DNA of 33,231 bases from Candidatus Nanoarchaeia archaeon. Lineage in GTDB: Archaea > Nanoarchaeota > Nanoarchaeia > SCGC-AAA011-G17 > JAFCDX01. Shown here in pieces: positions 6,823 through 15,419 of this stretch; the first letter of the stretch is position 1, and each line of letters opens with the position of its first letter. A model generated the notes under the pieces. That model ran no database searches. It was not told the DNA's origin and saw only the letters and a program-made list of their open reading frames with translations. The position numbers and the translations under genes are program-made. Where the stretch lies: NCBI GenBank assembly GCA_028717785.1, contig JAQUND010000016.1, positions 1 to 33,231 of the forward strand, read 5' to 3'.

Positions 6823-9012
6823 TTAATAACCTACTTTTTCTTCACCGAGCTCAAATCCACATTTGATATTATCAACAACAAGTTCGCAGTTGTCTCGACT
6901 TGTAAATTCTTTAAACCATTTACGACCAAGAATCACAGCCATTTTTGTCTTCTGAATTCCCGTTCTAACTTTTTTAAGTTCTTTTTGTTTTTCTTTTGTA
7001 GTTGTCTCAAACCAATCAGAAATCGCTTTTCTGTCCTTTAGAGAAGCTTTATGTGATGTCCAATTAGTAATTGCAACTTCTAAAAGAGCTTCTACAGGAG
7101 TTCTTGCTTTATTTGAAGCAATTTTCTCCATGACTTTTTTCACTGTTGGCAGACTTGCCATACCTGCCAGTTTGATATCAAAAGTCTTTGCCATGTAAAA
7201 ATCTACAGGGTCAGCTTTGTCTGTTGGCGGAGAATAAACACCCCCACGATCGACAAGTATTCCATTTTCCTTTAGAAAAGCAGCCTGCTCCTGAGTAAAA
7301 GTTTCAGTCTTAATTTCTTCTTCACCAAGCACATCTGTTTTGAGCCACTTATAAGCCTTAATTTCAGCTTTGAGTTTTTGCTCGGCAATAACATTCTTAC
7401 AAAGCTCAATACCTGAAATATTGTCACCTGCAAGAATTCTATTGATTGCTGGTAATTTTCCAAGATCAACAGCATAAACTTTTGAATTTTTGAAATCATC
7501 ATCAATCACTATGCCTTCATTCTTGAATTTCTTGTACGATGCATCTGATGATGTCAAATAGAAAATTTTCGTGTGGGTATGCCCATCTTTGACAAACGTA
7601 TAATTTCTGAAAACAAATGTTGGGTAAATTTTCGAAAAACCCATTTTGTCGGGTGTTACGCCATTGATGTCACGAAGCTCGATGGTTCCCTTGATCGAAG
7701 TCTGAACAGACAAATTCGATCTGCTCTCATGCCACACGAGCGTATTAAAAGGACATTTACTTGTTTTGTCAGCTGAAAATTTGCTGTAACCATCTTTTTC
7801 AGAAGATTTTACTCCAATTTTCTCATAAGCAAACTTTTCATGATATGGGAAAAAAGCAGCTTCAGGGTCTTCTGTCAACATATTCAAAGCATCATATACA
7901 CAAAATGCATCGGCCTTGGGCAGATAGTTAGCATCTCTGCCACCGGTAAATCTTGCACTCACATCTACAACAGCACTTGAAATGTTCCCTTCAGCTTCAC
8001 CAAACTCTTCGACCATAAATGCATTATTGAGTTTGTCAATAATTGCCTTGTCGCCAGCTTTACCTATGATCTCGATTGCAATATCTGTTTTCGTTTGTTG
8101 GCTCATAACAAGAGCAGCACCATAAACTGCTTTCGAAATAGGATCGTCTGTCGAACTGAAGTCAATAGTTGAAATATCGATTTTGTCCCAAGACTTTGTG
8201 TTCGGTCTCTCTGTTGTCAAATAATAAATCTTGACAGGTTTGCCTTTTGAGGGCGAAACATAAAGTTTGCCATCATCAGGAGATAACAAAACAACACCCT
8301 GATCAGTAATAGTAAAAATTGCTAGTGTTGTTTGAAATAGTGGTTCTACTTCTTCTTTAGGATCGACATTTTCTGTAAGATTTATAAGATTATTGATACT
8401 GCGAGTATAGTCTTTTATTGAGGAACTATGTATTAAAATTGCTCCAAATTTCTCTGCCATTTGCGATAACAATTCTTTATTGTAATAAGCTCCAAAAGCA
8501 ACAATAGAAACTGTTTTAAAACATGGCTTAACTTTTTTAATTGCATTAAAAATTTTATTAAGTTCATTAGAATAATTAGAGACAACAGGATACCCATCAG
8601 TGAAAAAACTTAAAGAAAAAGTCTTAGACATCACTGATAGATCTTTTATAACTGTATCAATGTCTTGTAAAATATCAGAAAAACATGTAGTTGATCTTGA
8701 TGAAGAATGTTGTCTTATAGACTTTTCAAGAATAGCATAATCAGATGTTTCTGTTATTTTAAACCCTTTAAAAACCCAATCAAAATCTCCTTCAGAACTA
8801 AACCACCCAAGACTAAGAATACTTTGTTTGGGTAATGTCTTTGTTAAGTCAATCAATTGAGAACATAGATCTGGCAAAAAATAATGCATACTTCCAGATC
8901 GATCATAAACCCAAATGTAATTATTAGGTTCTTTTTTTTGAATTTTATTAAACTTCTTTAATTCTTGTTCGACTAAATACAGATTATTAGTTAAGCTCAG
9001 ATACTTTGGCAT
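6823..9012 (-). CDS. von Willebrand factor A (MIDAS) domain protein
   Basis: A 729-residue protein with an N-terminal vWA domain. The MIDAS metal site is complete: YDRSGSM (Asp37, Ser39, Ser41), a Thr at 108 or 109 in RSTTCFSD, and Asp139 in FFTDGYP. The remaining 500 or so residues are of unknown fold, with no membrane segment or signal peptide. The C-terminal third is basic and helical. vWA domains bind protein partners through a metal ion (family knowledge), so this may be a scaffold or a partner of a cytoplasmic ATPase; no MoxR-type ATPase is nearby. The ATG at 9012 is chosen because GGAGGAG lies immediately upstream; earlier ATGs at 9027 and 9024 lack it. It overlaps the upstream endonuclease gene and sits between the Mre11 and Rad50 genes. 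Confidence 0.8.
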   Translation of the reverse strand: MPKYLSLTNNLYLVEQELKKFNKIQKKEPNNYIWVYDRSGSMHYFLPDLCSQLIDLTKTLPKQSILSLGWFSSEGDFDWVFKGFKITETSDYAILEKSIRQHSSSRSTTCFSDILQDIDTVIKDLSVMSKTFSLSFFTDGYPVVSNYSNELNKIFNAIKKVKPCFKTVSIVAFGAYYNKELLSQMAEKFGAILIHSSSIKDYTRSINNLINLTENVDPKEEVEPLFQTTLAIFTITDQGVVLLSPDDGKLYVSPSKGKPVKIYYLTTERPNTKSWDKIDISTIDFSSTDDPISKAVYGAALVMSQQTKTDIAIEIIGKAGDKAIIDKLNNAFMVEEFGEAEGNISSAVVDVSARFTGGRDANYLPKADAFCVYDALNMLTEDPEAAFFPYHEKFAYEKIGVKSSEKDGYSKFSADKTSKCPFNTLVWHESRSNLSVQTSIKGTIELRDINGVTPDKMGFSKIYPTFVFRNYTFVKDGHTHTKIFYLTSSDASYKKFKNEGIVIDDDFKNSKVYAVDLGKLPAINRILAGDNISGIELCKNVIAEQKLKAEIKAYKWLKTDVLGEEEIKTETFTQEQAAFLKENGILVDRGGVYSPPTDKADPVDFYMAKTFDIKLAGMASLPTVKKVMEKIASNKARTPVEALLEVAITNWTSHKASLKDRKAISDWFETTTKEKQKELKKVRTGIQKTKMAVILGRKWFKEFTSRDNCELVVDNIKCGFELGEEKVGY

Positions 9013-9421
9013 TTGCTCCTCCATCAATTAAAGAATTAATTATAATTTTAGGAATCTCATTTATTTTTTTATAGGGAATTCTAATTAAAGACAGTTTTTT
9101 GAATCTGCAAAAATCTGTCTTGATTTTATCTCTAAAACAAGTATCTTGAAAAACTTTTAGTTTGTTTTCGTTGGACAAATCTGAACCAAAACTAAACGGT
9201 TCAAAATGTTGAATGCCATCAAATTCAATAAGCGTATTATAATCTGGAAGATAAAAATCAAAAGGCAAAGGTTTTTTAAAACGACATTCAACAAAAAAAA
9301 ATGCATTAACATTTGTTATACATTCAGCATTTAAAGGTTTGTCTAACTCAGTCTGTTCCACAAATTGTTTTAATTTGGGTAGAACAGTATCATCGAACCA
9401 TTCGTCAAGTGAATATCCCAT
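8987..9421 (-). CDS. PD-(D/E)XK-type endonuclease (Vsr/homing-like fold)
   Basis: A 144-residue protein with the core pattern of the Vsr-like restriction-endonuclease fold common in phages: PFDFYLPDYNTLIEFDGIQHFEP, where the acidic residues, the Glu-Phe-Asp-Gly and the Gln-His are typical. A spaced segment follows, RDKIKTDFCRFKKLSLIRIPY, matching the usual D..K..YC....I.L.RI.Y. It probably cuts double-stranded DNA with Mg2+. The preferred site and role are unknown; it could be a repair nuclease or a free-standing homing-type enzyme. AGGAAAC precedes the ATG at a suitable distance. The gene lies between mre11 and the vWA gene. Confidence 0.72.
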   Translation of the reverse strand: MGYSLDEWFDDTVLPKLKQFVEQTELDKPLNAECITNVNAFFFVECRFKKPLPFDFYLPDYNTLIEFDGIQHFEPFSFGSDLSNENKLKVFQDTCFRDKIKTDFCRFKKLSLIRIPYKKINEIPKIIINSLIDGGANAKVSELN

Positions 9422-9429
9422 TTTGTTTC

Positions 9430-10590
9430 CTATGAATTCATGACATCGGCAAGAACTTCTTCTCCAACTTTTAAAATATCTTCTTTCATTTCGATCTCAG
9501 CTTGTTCAATATAGCTTCTAAACATAGAAACATAATTGAGTTCATCATTTTGTTTTATCTTGATTTCGCTTTTTTCTTGTCGAATTTCTTCAATATTTTT
9601 CCCAATATAATTCCAAGACTCTTCTTTGAGATATTCTTCAATTCCATCAAAATTGATCAATTTTTTATCTGTCTCATTTATCACTATTTTTAGACGAACA
9701 ACAGATTCGCTAAGATCCATATCTTGTACCGATTCACAGAAACTCATCATCAACTGTCGTGCATCATCTCTAAGATCAGCAAAAAGAGTCTTGAATTCTC
9801 TGTCTTTTATTGGTATAAAAGTATCTTCATCATCTTTGACGTAATAAAAACCTTTTTTCTCTCCCTCTTCTCCAAAATCTACTTTTGCGACAGACCCTAC
9901 ATGCCTGCAGAAAAAATTCATTTCCTGTTGTTTATGTATGTCGCCCAAATAGACTTTTGTCCATATATTTTGATCAAAAATTTTTATGGGAAGAACTTTA
10001 TTGCTCTTTTCATCTTGACCCATATCAAAACTTTTACCAGCAACAGATTTATCTGTGGGATAGTGACCAAAGAAATATTTGTATTTTTTATTGCTTGCTT
10101 TTGCTTTAGCAGCAAGCATTTCTACGCTTTCAATTACATAATCATGGAATTTTTTAGATTCAATATTGACATCAAACGTATTGACATGAGGCATAAAACA
10201 CAAAACAGAATCTTCAACTTCTATTATAGTGGGTATTTCAATTACACGTAAATTTTCTATTTGCGTGCTCATTTCGACAAGTTCTACTAAATCATGTCCG
10301 TGCGATTTTCCTTGGTCATGATTCCCTAATAAAAGATAAAGTTTTATTCCCTTGTCTAAAGCCCATTCGAATTTAGAAGCTAATAATCTTCTAAAAACTT
10401 GTGCTGGGCGTTTTGTATGATAAAAGTCTCCCAGAACCACAATTGTTTTTATTCTATGATTATTTGCATAATCAAGTGCTTGTTGAATATTGTCTAAAAT
10501 GTCTTGTGTTCTAGAATCATAACCTTTATCATTCATTCTTCCATACTTATAACGACCCAAATGTATATCTGAAATAAGCACCATTTCCAT
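9430..10590 (-). CDS. sbcD: Mre11/SbcD-like nuclease (T4 gp47-type)
   Basis: A 386-residue calcineurin-fold phosphoesterase, partner of Rad50/SbcC in DNA end processing and recombination. All metal-binding motifs are present: SDIHLG (Asp8, His10), VVLGDFYH (Asp55), LLGNHD (Asn90, His91), FFGHYP and YLGDIHKQ. The C-terminal region after about 270 is helical and charged, fitting the Rad50-binding part. GGAG precedes the ATG by six bases. The upstream neighbour is a hypothetical gene after ruvC. Downstream, the Rad50 gene is reached only after a nuclease gene and a vWA gene, which is less common than direct adjacency. Confidence 0.93.
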   Translation of the reverse strand: MEMVLISDIHLGRYKYGRMNDKGYDSRTQDILDNIQQALDYANNHRIKTIVVLGDFYHTKRPAQVFRRLLASKFEWALDKGIKLYLLLGNHDQGKSHGHDLVELVEMSTQIENLRVIEIPTIIEVEDSVLCFMPHVNTFDVNIESKKFHDYVIESVEMLAAKAKASNKKYKYFFGHYPTDKSVAGKSFDMGQDEKSNKVLPIKIFDQNIWTKVYLGDIHKQQEMNFFCRHVGSVAKVDFGEEGEKKGFYYVKDDEDTFIPIKDREFKTLFADLRDDARQLMMSFCESVQDMDLSESVVRLKIVINETDKKLINFDGIEEYLKEESWNYIGKNIEEIRQEKSEIKIKQNDELNYVSMFRSYIEQAEIEMKEDILKVGEEVLADVMNS

Positions 10591-10593
10591 AAG

Positions 10594-11025
10594 TTACTCC
10601 AAAGGCTCAAAATATGCTTGCATATTATTCGGTTCTCTATTTGCAAATTTTGGTTGTTCTATTTTTATATCCATTTTTGCATGGATATCACTCATTGTTG
10701 CAAGTACTTGATCTAAGCACTCTAATATGTACCTGTATCTAATGACCAACTGGTGCCATGTTTCTCCCTTTTGTCCTTCAGCCATTTCTGATTTTTCTTT
10801 GAGTTGCTGTTTAAGCCAAAAAAGACTATGTTGACCACTTGGCATCCTAAGATCTGATGTACTTAATAGAGCAAGAAAATCTTGAATTTCTGTATTAGAA
10901 ACTTTAGTTATTTGAAGCTCAGGTTTATTTAGAACCTGAGATAGTAGCCAGTTTATAGAAATCTCGTCTTCAAAAACAAAGACTCCTTCTTGTTCATCAT
11001 AATGGTATTTTTTATCTGACTTCAT
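10594..11025 (-). CDS. Hypothetical protein, 143 aa
   Basis: A soluble protein of 143 residues with an N-terminal part rich in Asp, Glu, Lys and Tyr and a mainly helical body (ISINWLLSQVLNKPEL; SLFWLKQQLKEKSEM; YILECLDQVLATMSDIHAKM). No family is recognised. The ATG at 11025 is preferred over an upstream TTG at 11046 because it starts after an AAAAAGA stretch and overlaps ruvC only slightly. It lies between ruvC and mre11, three bases before the latter, so it is expected to be co-expressed with the recombination genes. Confidence 0.65.
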   Translation of the reverse strand: MKSDKKYHYDEQEGVFVFEDEISINWLLSQVLNKPELQITKVSNTEIQDFLALLSTSDLRMPSGQHSLFWLKQQLKEKSEMAEGQKGETWHQLVIRYRYILECLDQVLATMSDIHAKMDIKIEQPKFANREPNNMQAYFEPLE

Positions 11026-11662
11026 TCTTTTTAAACAGCACAGCAAGTGCTATTGAAATTGAATCTGCTATATCATTATTGATGCCTGAGTCACTATAAA
11101 TATCTGTGCTTATTTTATCGTATGCTTTTTCAATTTCTTTTATCTGTTTTGCTAATGTTTTCTTTGTCGTTTTTTGTTGTTTTGCAACAGCTTTTGCATT
11201 AGACACGTCAAGTACTATTTTTTTAAAACAATCTTGATATGTAGTAATCTGTTTTTGCGTCAATAAACCAAATCTTTCACATACGCTAACTTGAACTTCT
11301 GCTTTTGAACAATTACCTGCAATACCTACGATTTTTCGCCATTCAGGTGGTCCAAACAACAAGGGCTCTTTTTTGTTATGAGCATAAGCTTGATATATTG
11401 CTACACCAGAAAAACGAGATAGGGTCCTCAAAATTGTAGGACCCCTCATAAAAAGTGATTCTTCAATACCAATTTCATCAGGATTATATTTGTCAAACAC
11501 TTTCTTAAGTTCATTTCCCAAGAGATAAAGCCGTTGTATAGTGCTCATAGAGCCCTCACCACGTATTAACCCTTTGTCTATAATCTTAAGCGTCTGGTCT
11601 GTTTTTTCTACAATACTCCAACCAGTACTTTGTGTCGAAACATCACATCCTGCAGCTATCAT
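11012..11662 (-). CDS. ruvC: RuvC-like Holliday junction resolvase
   Basis: A 216-residue RNase H-fold nuclease that would cut four-way junctions formed during recombination or replication. Expected acidic residues are visible: GCDVSTQSTGWSIV (Asp7), GIEESLF (Glu67/68), and NDIADSISIAL near the C-terminus (Asp197, Asp200). A Lys-rich insertion of about 40 residues (about 150-190, KQQKTTKKTLAKQIKEIEK) lies before the last motif, making the protein longer than bacterial RuvC (about 170). The start overlaps the RecA stop by ATGA. No RuvA or RuvB is seen, as is usual for phage resolvases. Confidence 0.88.
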   Translation of the reverse strand: MIAAGCDVSTQSTGWSIVEKTDQTLKIIDKGLIRGEGSMSTIQRLYLLGNELKKVFDKYNPDEIGIEESLFMRGPTILRTLSRFSGVAIYQAYAHNKKEPLLFGPPEWRKIVGIAGNCSKAEVQVSVCERFGLLTQKQITTYQDCFKKIVLDVSNAKAVAKQQKTTKKTLAKQIKEIEKAYDKISTDIYSDSGINNDIADSISIALAVLFKKNEVR

Positions 11663-12888
11663 TCTGATCTCTTTTTTCTACTTATTGTTGCAGCTTCAGA
11701 TTTCTCTGTCTGTTCTTCTCCTGGTTTTTCTTCAAGTTTCTCTACAGGACTTTCACTAACTTCAGGGTTATCTTCTTCAATCTTGCTATCGACAGCATAA
11801 AACTTCCCTTCTTTAATCAAATCCCAAATCACTTTTTTCATTTCAGGATGTTCATTTATAACAGTTTTAAAATCATCCTTTTTGAAATACTCAATAGATT
11901 CATCATAAAGCTCATCTTCGCTTCCAAGTTTTGCAAAATTATACTTTCCTCTCTTGAACTCTTTCACAAAACCATTCATTTCAGCCACATACATAAGTTC
12001 ACCATCCTGATCAATCCCAGTGCCATCATAACAAATTCTTATGATTATAGGATCGGCTGGCAAACTTCCTGCTTTGTTCTTGTCGAATTTTACTTTGGCT
12101 TGATGAGCAAAAATCTTACCCGATGCATCACGTTCTTCTGTTTTTCTGATTTTTGAGACTCTATAAGAAATAGTGTCATAAAATGGCAATGCTGTTCCAC
12201 CAGTACGGCTTTCAGGATTTGTACCATGCCTTGCTTGTGGATTCATTCTTGTTTGATTTATGAAAATCAAAATTGTCTTAGAATTAGCAAGTACCATTGC
12301 TGACAAAATTTTCTTGAGACCTTTAGACATCATTGCTGCAACAGAAGCCATTCGTTGAGACTCATCCATCCCTTTGTGAATCATTTCGAGGGGGACTAGC
12401 TGTGTCACGGAATCAACCATAATGATACCAAAGTTACCTGGCGTAACCACCTTAGTGACCTCTCCATCTGCATTAAGCTGAACATCACCAAGGATAGCCA
12501 TCTCAATCATGTCGAATGCTTCTTCTCCGGAGATAACTGGTTTCACATAAAGGTTTGGTACATCAACGCCAAGTTGTTTTGCCCACCTTGATTGAAACTT
12601 GAATTGATTCTCAGCATCAATTATAAGATGGTCTCTTGTAGGATTCTTCTTTTGAGATTGAGCTAATGCCAAATAACCCATAAGAGTTTTCCCAGAGTGC
12701 TGTGGTCCATAGATCTCGATCACACTTCCTTCAGGGTACCCTTTACAATCGCCAATTGCTTCGTCCATCAAAAGAGAGCCAGTAGAAATTGAAGCCGGGG
12801 GCTTCAAAATAGAATTCCCGGCTTTTTCCCATTTGCCACCAAACTTTTCTTCAATTCGTTCAGCAGCTGATATTACTGTTTTTGCCAT
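11659..12888 (-). CDS. recA: RecA/UvsX-type recombinase
   Basis: A 409-residue strand-exchange ATPase. Walker A is GPQHSGKT (61-68), followed by LIIDAEN (the RecA glutamate region, Glu93), the Walker B-like stretch IIMVDSVTQL and FINQTRMNP. The L2-like loop has the G-rich TGGTALPFYD. The C-terminal tail (about 365-409) is a Glu/Lys/Pro-rich flexible extension ending in a basic RKKRSE, which may contact SSB or UvsY. It would form filaments on single-stranded DNA for recombination-dependent replication and repair. An AAGGGA stretch precedes the ATG. It lies directly after the SSB gene and before ruvC. Confidence 0.93.
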   Translation of the reverse strand: MAKTVISAAERIEEKFGGKWEKAGNSILKPPASISTGSLLMDEAIGDCKGYPEGSVIEIYGPQHSGKTLMGYLALAQSQKKNPTRDHLIIDAENQFKFQSRWAKQLGVDVPNLYVKPVISGEEAFDMIEMAILGDVQLNADGEVTKVVTPGNFGIIMVDSVTQLVPLEMIHKGMDESQRMASVAAMMSKGLKKILSAMVLANSKTILIFINQTRMNPQARHGTNPESRTGGTALPFYDTISYRVSKIRKTEERDASGKIFAHQAKVKFDKNKAGSLPADPIIIRICYDGTGIDQDGELMYVAEMNGFVKEFKRGKYNFAKLGSEDELYDESIEYFKKDDFKTVINEHPEMKKVIWDLIKEGKFYAVDSKIEEDNPEVSESPVEKLEEKPGEEQTEKSEAATISRKKRSE

Positions 12889-12905
12889 GCTTGTTTCCCT
12901 TCAAA

Positions 12906-14075
12906 TTAGAATGGAATTCTCTTCCCTCTTTTGGAAGGTTCTTGAGCTGGTGCTTCAGCTTTCTTGACTTCGGCAACAATTTCTTTTGTAGGACGATGAG
13001 GATCAATATCGATCTTCAACTGTTTTGCCTTGACATAGAAAGGATGGATCTCTTCACAAGCATTCTTTACGGGACAATCAGAACACATCTTGTCGTTTTC
13101 ATCAAAGTCGCCTTTGCATTCATAAACCTCAATGTTATGTTCGTCATCAACAGGCTGAGATTCAGCAACAGGTTCCGGTGCAGGTGTTTTTACTGGTTCA
13201 GGCTTTGGTTCAGTCTTTACTGATTCCGCCTGTTTTGTTGATTCCCGTATTTCTTTTTCAACTTCTTCAACTGGATCAGGTGCCACTGTAGCAGCTTTCT
13301 CTTTTCTCGGCCGTCTTGAAGCAGTCTCCTCTCCAAGATACTGAGAAATCTCATTGTAAGGAGCTTTAGCATTTTCAAGAATCTTTTTGATATCAGATGC
13401 CGACGTATTTTTTCTGAGTTCCTTAAGATCAAAACCTTTTTCAATAAGCTTTTTTTCATCAGCTGTCAAAGGTGATGTATTTCTATCGGGTACCGTCCGA
13501 TATTCTCTTCTTTCTTTGCTGCCTGATGTGATGATTTCAAGATCATATCCTGATTCATCATTTGATGGGCTTCCCCATTTTTTTGCAAAACCGAAAATTT
13601 CCTTATAAACAGTGCTACCAACACTCATTCTTTTGGGTGCAGGTTCTTTGACACCAGTTTCTTCATTTGAAACAAGAAGATCTTCACGATGAAGAACATT
13701 CATGTCATAACGAGTTTTTGCTGAGACACCTCCAACCTTTTTAAGAAGAGCTTCGACTTCAGGACTCTTGTCGGTCATGTCTTCTTCTTCTTTGAGGCGA
13801 TGGATTTCGTCCCATTGAGTCGAGACCCAGTCACACACTGAACATCTTTCATCAATGCCATGTGTTATGGGTTTTCCTACCTGTGTACCGTTCTGAGGAA
13901 TCCAGTGTTGTTTATATCCATGAAATGGGAAATCTCCAGCTTTCTTTGAAGGAAGAATACGAACTGTATGAGTAGTATTGTCAAAAAACTTCATGTCACG
14001 AATTTTTTGTCTGGGTCTGTCTTCATCATCATAACGGTTACCTTCGTCTAACCAAGGATTGGCTTTTTCTGCCAT
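12906..14075 (-). CDS. Single-stranded DNA-binding protein (gp32-like)
   Basis: A 389-residue protein placed next to RecA. The N-terminal part (about 27-240) has a gp32-like OB core pattern (THTVRILPSKK, then a KQHWIP segment) and a CSVC knuckle at Cys78/Cys81 near His72, consistent with structural zinc. Residues 255-315 are a Pro/Glu/Lys-rich linker. The end carries a second cysteine cluster (Cys320, Cys331, Cys334, Cys340, in the pattern YECKGDFDENDKMCSDC), a feature I associate with phage SSBs. It coats and protects single-stranded DNA and recruits recombination partners. GGAGG precedes the ATG by six bases, and a TATAAT box lies about 50 bases upstream. Confidence 0.78.
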   Translation of the reverse strand: MAEKANPWLDEGNRYDDEDRPRQKIRDMKFFDNTTHTVRILPSKKAGDFPFHGYKQHWIPQNGTQVGKPITHGIDERCSVCDWVSTQWDEIHRLKEEEDMTDKSPEVEALLKKVGGVSAKTRYDMNVLHREDLLVSNEETGVKEPAPKRMSVGSTVYKEIFGFAKKWGSPSNDESGYDLEIITSGSKERREYRTVPDRNTSPLTADEKKLIEKGFDLKELRKNTSASDIKKILENAKAPYNEISQYLGEETASRRPRKEKAATVAPDPVEEVEKEIRESTKQAESVKTEPKPEPVKTPAPEPVAESQPVDDEHNIEVYECKGDFDENDKMCSDCPVKNACEEIHPFYVKAKQLKIDIDPHRPTKEIVAEVKKAEAPAQEPSKRGKRIPF

Positions 14076-14122
14076 TATAGGCCTCCATCTGTTAAAAAGT
14101 TTGAGTCGTTCGAATAACTTTA

Positions 14123-14128
14123 ATTATA
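14123..14128 (-). promoter_or_regulatory. Possible -10 box upstream of the SSB gene
   Basis: The transcribed strand carries TATAAT in the 53-base gap before the SSB gene, immediately after the stop of the UvsY-like gene. The best -35 candidate at a 17-base spacer (TGAACG) matches the TTGACA consensus poorly. A promoter would fit the high demand for SSB and RecA, but in AT-rich DNA such a hexamer arises easily by chance. Confidence 0.3.
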
Positions 14129-14749
14129 TCAAGTGGGCCAACCATCGTTCACATTTAAATCAAGTTTTTCATCATCTTTTTTGTCTTCGTATTCCCTTTT
14201 AATATGATGATATTCTTTCTTAGGACCAAAAAATTTATTGCCACCAAGAGCATCAGCTTCCCATTTGAGCATTGAAGCTATAGTAACTATTTTGTCACCT
14301 TTTTCTCCCAAACCATTAGCAATTGCAAAAATATGTTTCATGTTCTTTTTTGAAATAGCAATATCCTCAGACATACGTTCAAAATCAGGATCTGATTTGA
14401 TCATGTCATCAACCATCTTGTCAGTCACACGGCCTTTTGCGACTTTTTCAAGTTCTTTTCTATATTCCCCTGATTTTTTTGCTAACCAGATTTCGAACTT
14501 TGTTTTTAGAATGTCATATTCACATACCGACTCATTATATATGACATTCCATCTTGCATGAACTAATGGGTTTTCTGCAAGCATTTTGAGAACCATTGGA
14601 AGAGTAAGTTTGTCAGCCATCGGAATATGTAAAGACTCTTCTAAGTCTTGTTCAACTACCTTGTCACCGATTTTGACTAAAACTTTGACAAAAAATTCTT
14701 CATCATCAGAAGAACAAGAATTAACGCCCTTTGTCTTTCGAGTAATCAT
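14129..14749 (-). CDS. UvsY-like recombination mediator (tentative)
   Basis: A 206-residue helical protein. The central part (about 60-165) alternates charged helices with the pattern HARWNVIYNESVCEYDILKT, then KKSGEYRKELEK and KGRVTDKMVDDMIKSDP, then a helix ending in AIANGL. This order of helices, with a short conserved VTDKMV element, resembles small phage proteins placed beside SSB and RecA, the location of the UvsY-type mediator that loads RecA onto SSB-coated DNA. The similarity I see is of pattern and context, not of diagnostic residues. The tail (about 185-206) is acidic and ends in DGWPT. It overlaps the upstream HU-like gene by 29 bases. Confidence 0.45.
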   Translation of the reverse strand: MITRKTKGVNSCSSDDEEFFVKVLVKIGDKVVEQDLEESLHIPMADKLTLPMVLKMLAENPLVHARWNVIYNESVCEYDILKTKFEIWLAKKSGEYRKELEKVAKGRVTDKMVDDMIKSDPDFERMSEDIAISKKNMKHIFAIANGLGEKGDKIVTIASMLKWEADALGGNKFFGPKKEYHHIKREYEDKKDDEKLDLNVNDGWPT

Positions 14750-15419
14750 AATCTTTTTTAAACTCTTTTCTAAGAATATCTCTACTCAATCCAGTAAGAT
14801 AAAGCATTTGTTTTGATCGTTCATAAACATTATATTGATTGCTTTGTTTGTTCAATTCTCTGAACAATGGATCCGACAATACAAATTCTATAGTATCAGG
14901 AATGATCTTGTAATTCCATTGTTTTGTCACTCCAGAAAGTGCTAAACTTGGTTTTTGAACAAGCTTTAATGTACCAATTCGATGAATTCGATATATTCTA
15001 TATTTTCTAAGGACATTTGCTATAGTTGTTAAGTAGTAACAAAACAAAAATCTTGTATCTTTGACTTTTATTCCAAGCATTATTGAAATAAGTTTTAGTT
15101 GTTCTACAAAAGGCACACAATACTCGATAATAGTTTTTTTCGTATTCTTTATTCTTTCTCTAAAATCATCTGCAGGATTAAAATCGACTATATGATATCT
15201 GTGCCCATAAAGATTGTAACTATAAGGAACTACATAAAATTTTCCTAAACCAAATACGCATACACATCCTTGTTCAAGTAATCTTTTTCTTATAAAAAAC
15301 GAAAATAGATCTATTACAAGCGTTATGTCTTGTGTTTTCAAGCCTGTTTTAGCCGACATAATTTCTAAGTGTTCAGCTTTGCTGGCTTCTAAAGGTTGTT
15401 TCCCAACGATCAAATTCAT
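14721..15419 (-). CDS. Tandem HU/IHF-fold DNA-binding protein
   Basis: A 232-residue protein that appears to contain two HU/IHF-type domains. Domain 1 (about 12-92) has two helices with SAKTGLKTQDI, a FIRKRLLEQG stretch, the turn VFGLGKFYV (HU usually has L.GFGTF.V) and the closing VDFNPADDFRERI (usually F.PS..LR..I). Domain 2 (about 106-190) repeats this more weakly: IMLGIKVKDT, a second helix, HRIGTLKLV, and IEFVLSDPLFREL. A helical tail follows. HU proteins bend and compact DNA, so a covalent pair could act as an obligate dimer. The ATG at 15419 is kept because the first helix needs residues upstream of the ATG at 15359. It overlaps the FEN gene by 47 bases. Confidence 0.62.
   Translation of the reverse strand: MNLIVGKQPLEASKAEHLEIMSAKTGLKTQDITLVIDLFSFFIRKRLLEQGCVCVFGLGKFYVVPYSYNLYGHRYHIVDFNPADDFRERIKNTKKTIIEYCVPFVEQLKLISIMLGIKVKDTRFLFCYYLTTIANVLRKYRIYRIHRIGTLKLVQKPSLALSGVTKQWNYKIIPDTIEFVLSDPLFRELNKQSNQYNVYERSKQMLYLTGLSRDILRKEFKKDYDYSKDKGR

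Noticed and set aside
9724..10251. Open frame of 175 codons on the plus strand
   Set aside because: It lies antisense within the mre11-like gene, has a composition rich in Phe, Ile and Cys typical of antisense AT-rich DNA, and no plausible Shine-Dalgarno or domain. All other plus-strand frames are rejected for the same reasons.
13217..13459. Alternative minus-strand frame inside the SSB gene
   Set aside because: The low-complexity Lys/Leu-rich peptide is a by-product of the charged linker coding in the SSB gene; the main frame has clear motifs.
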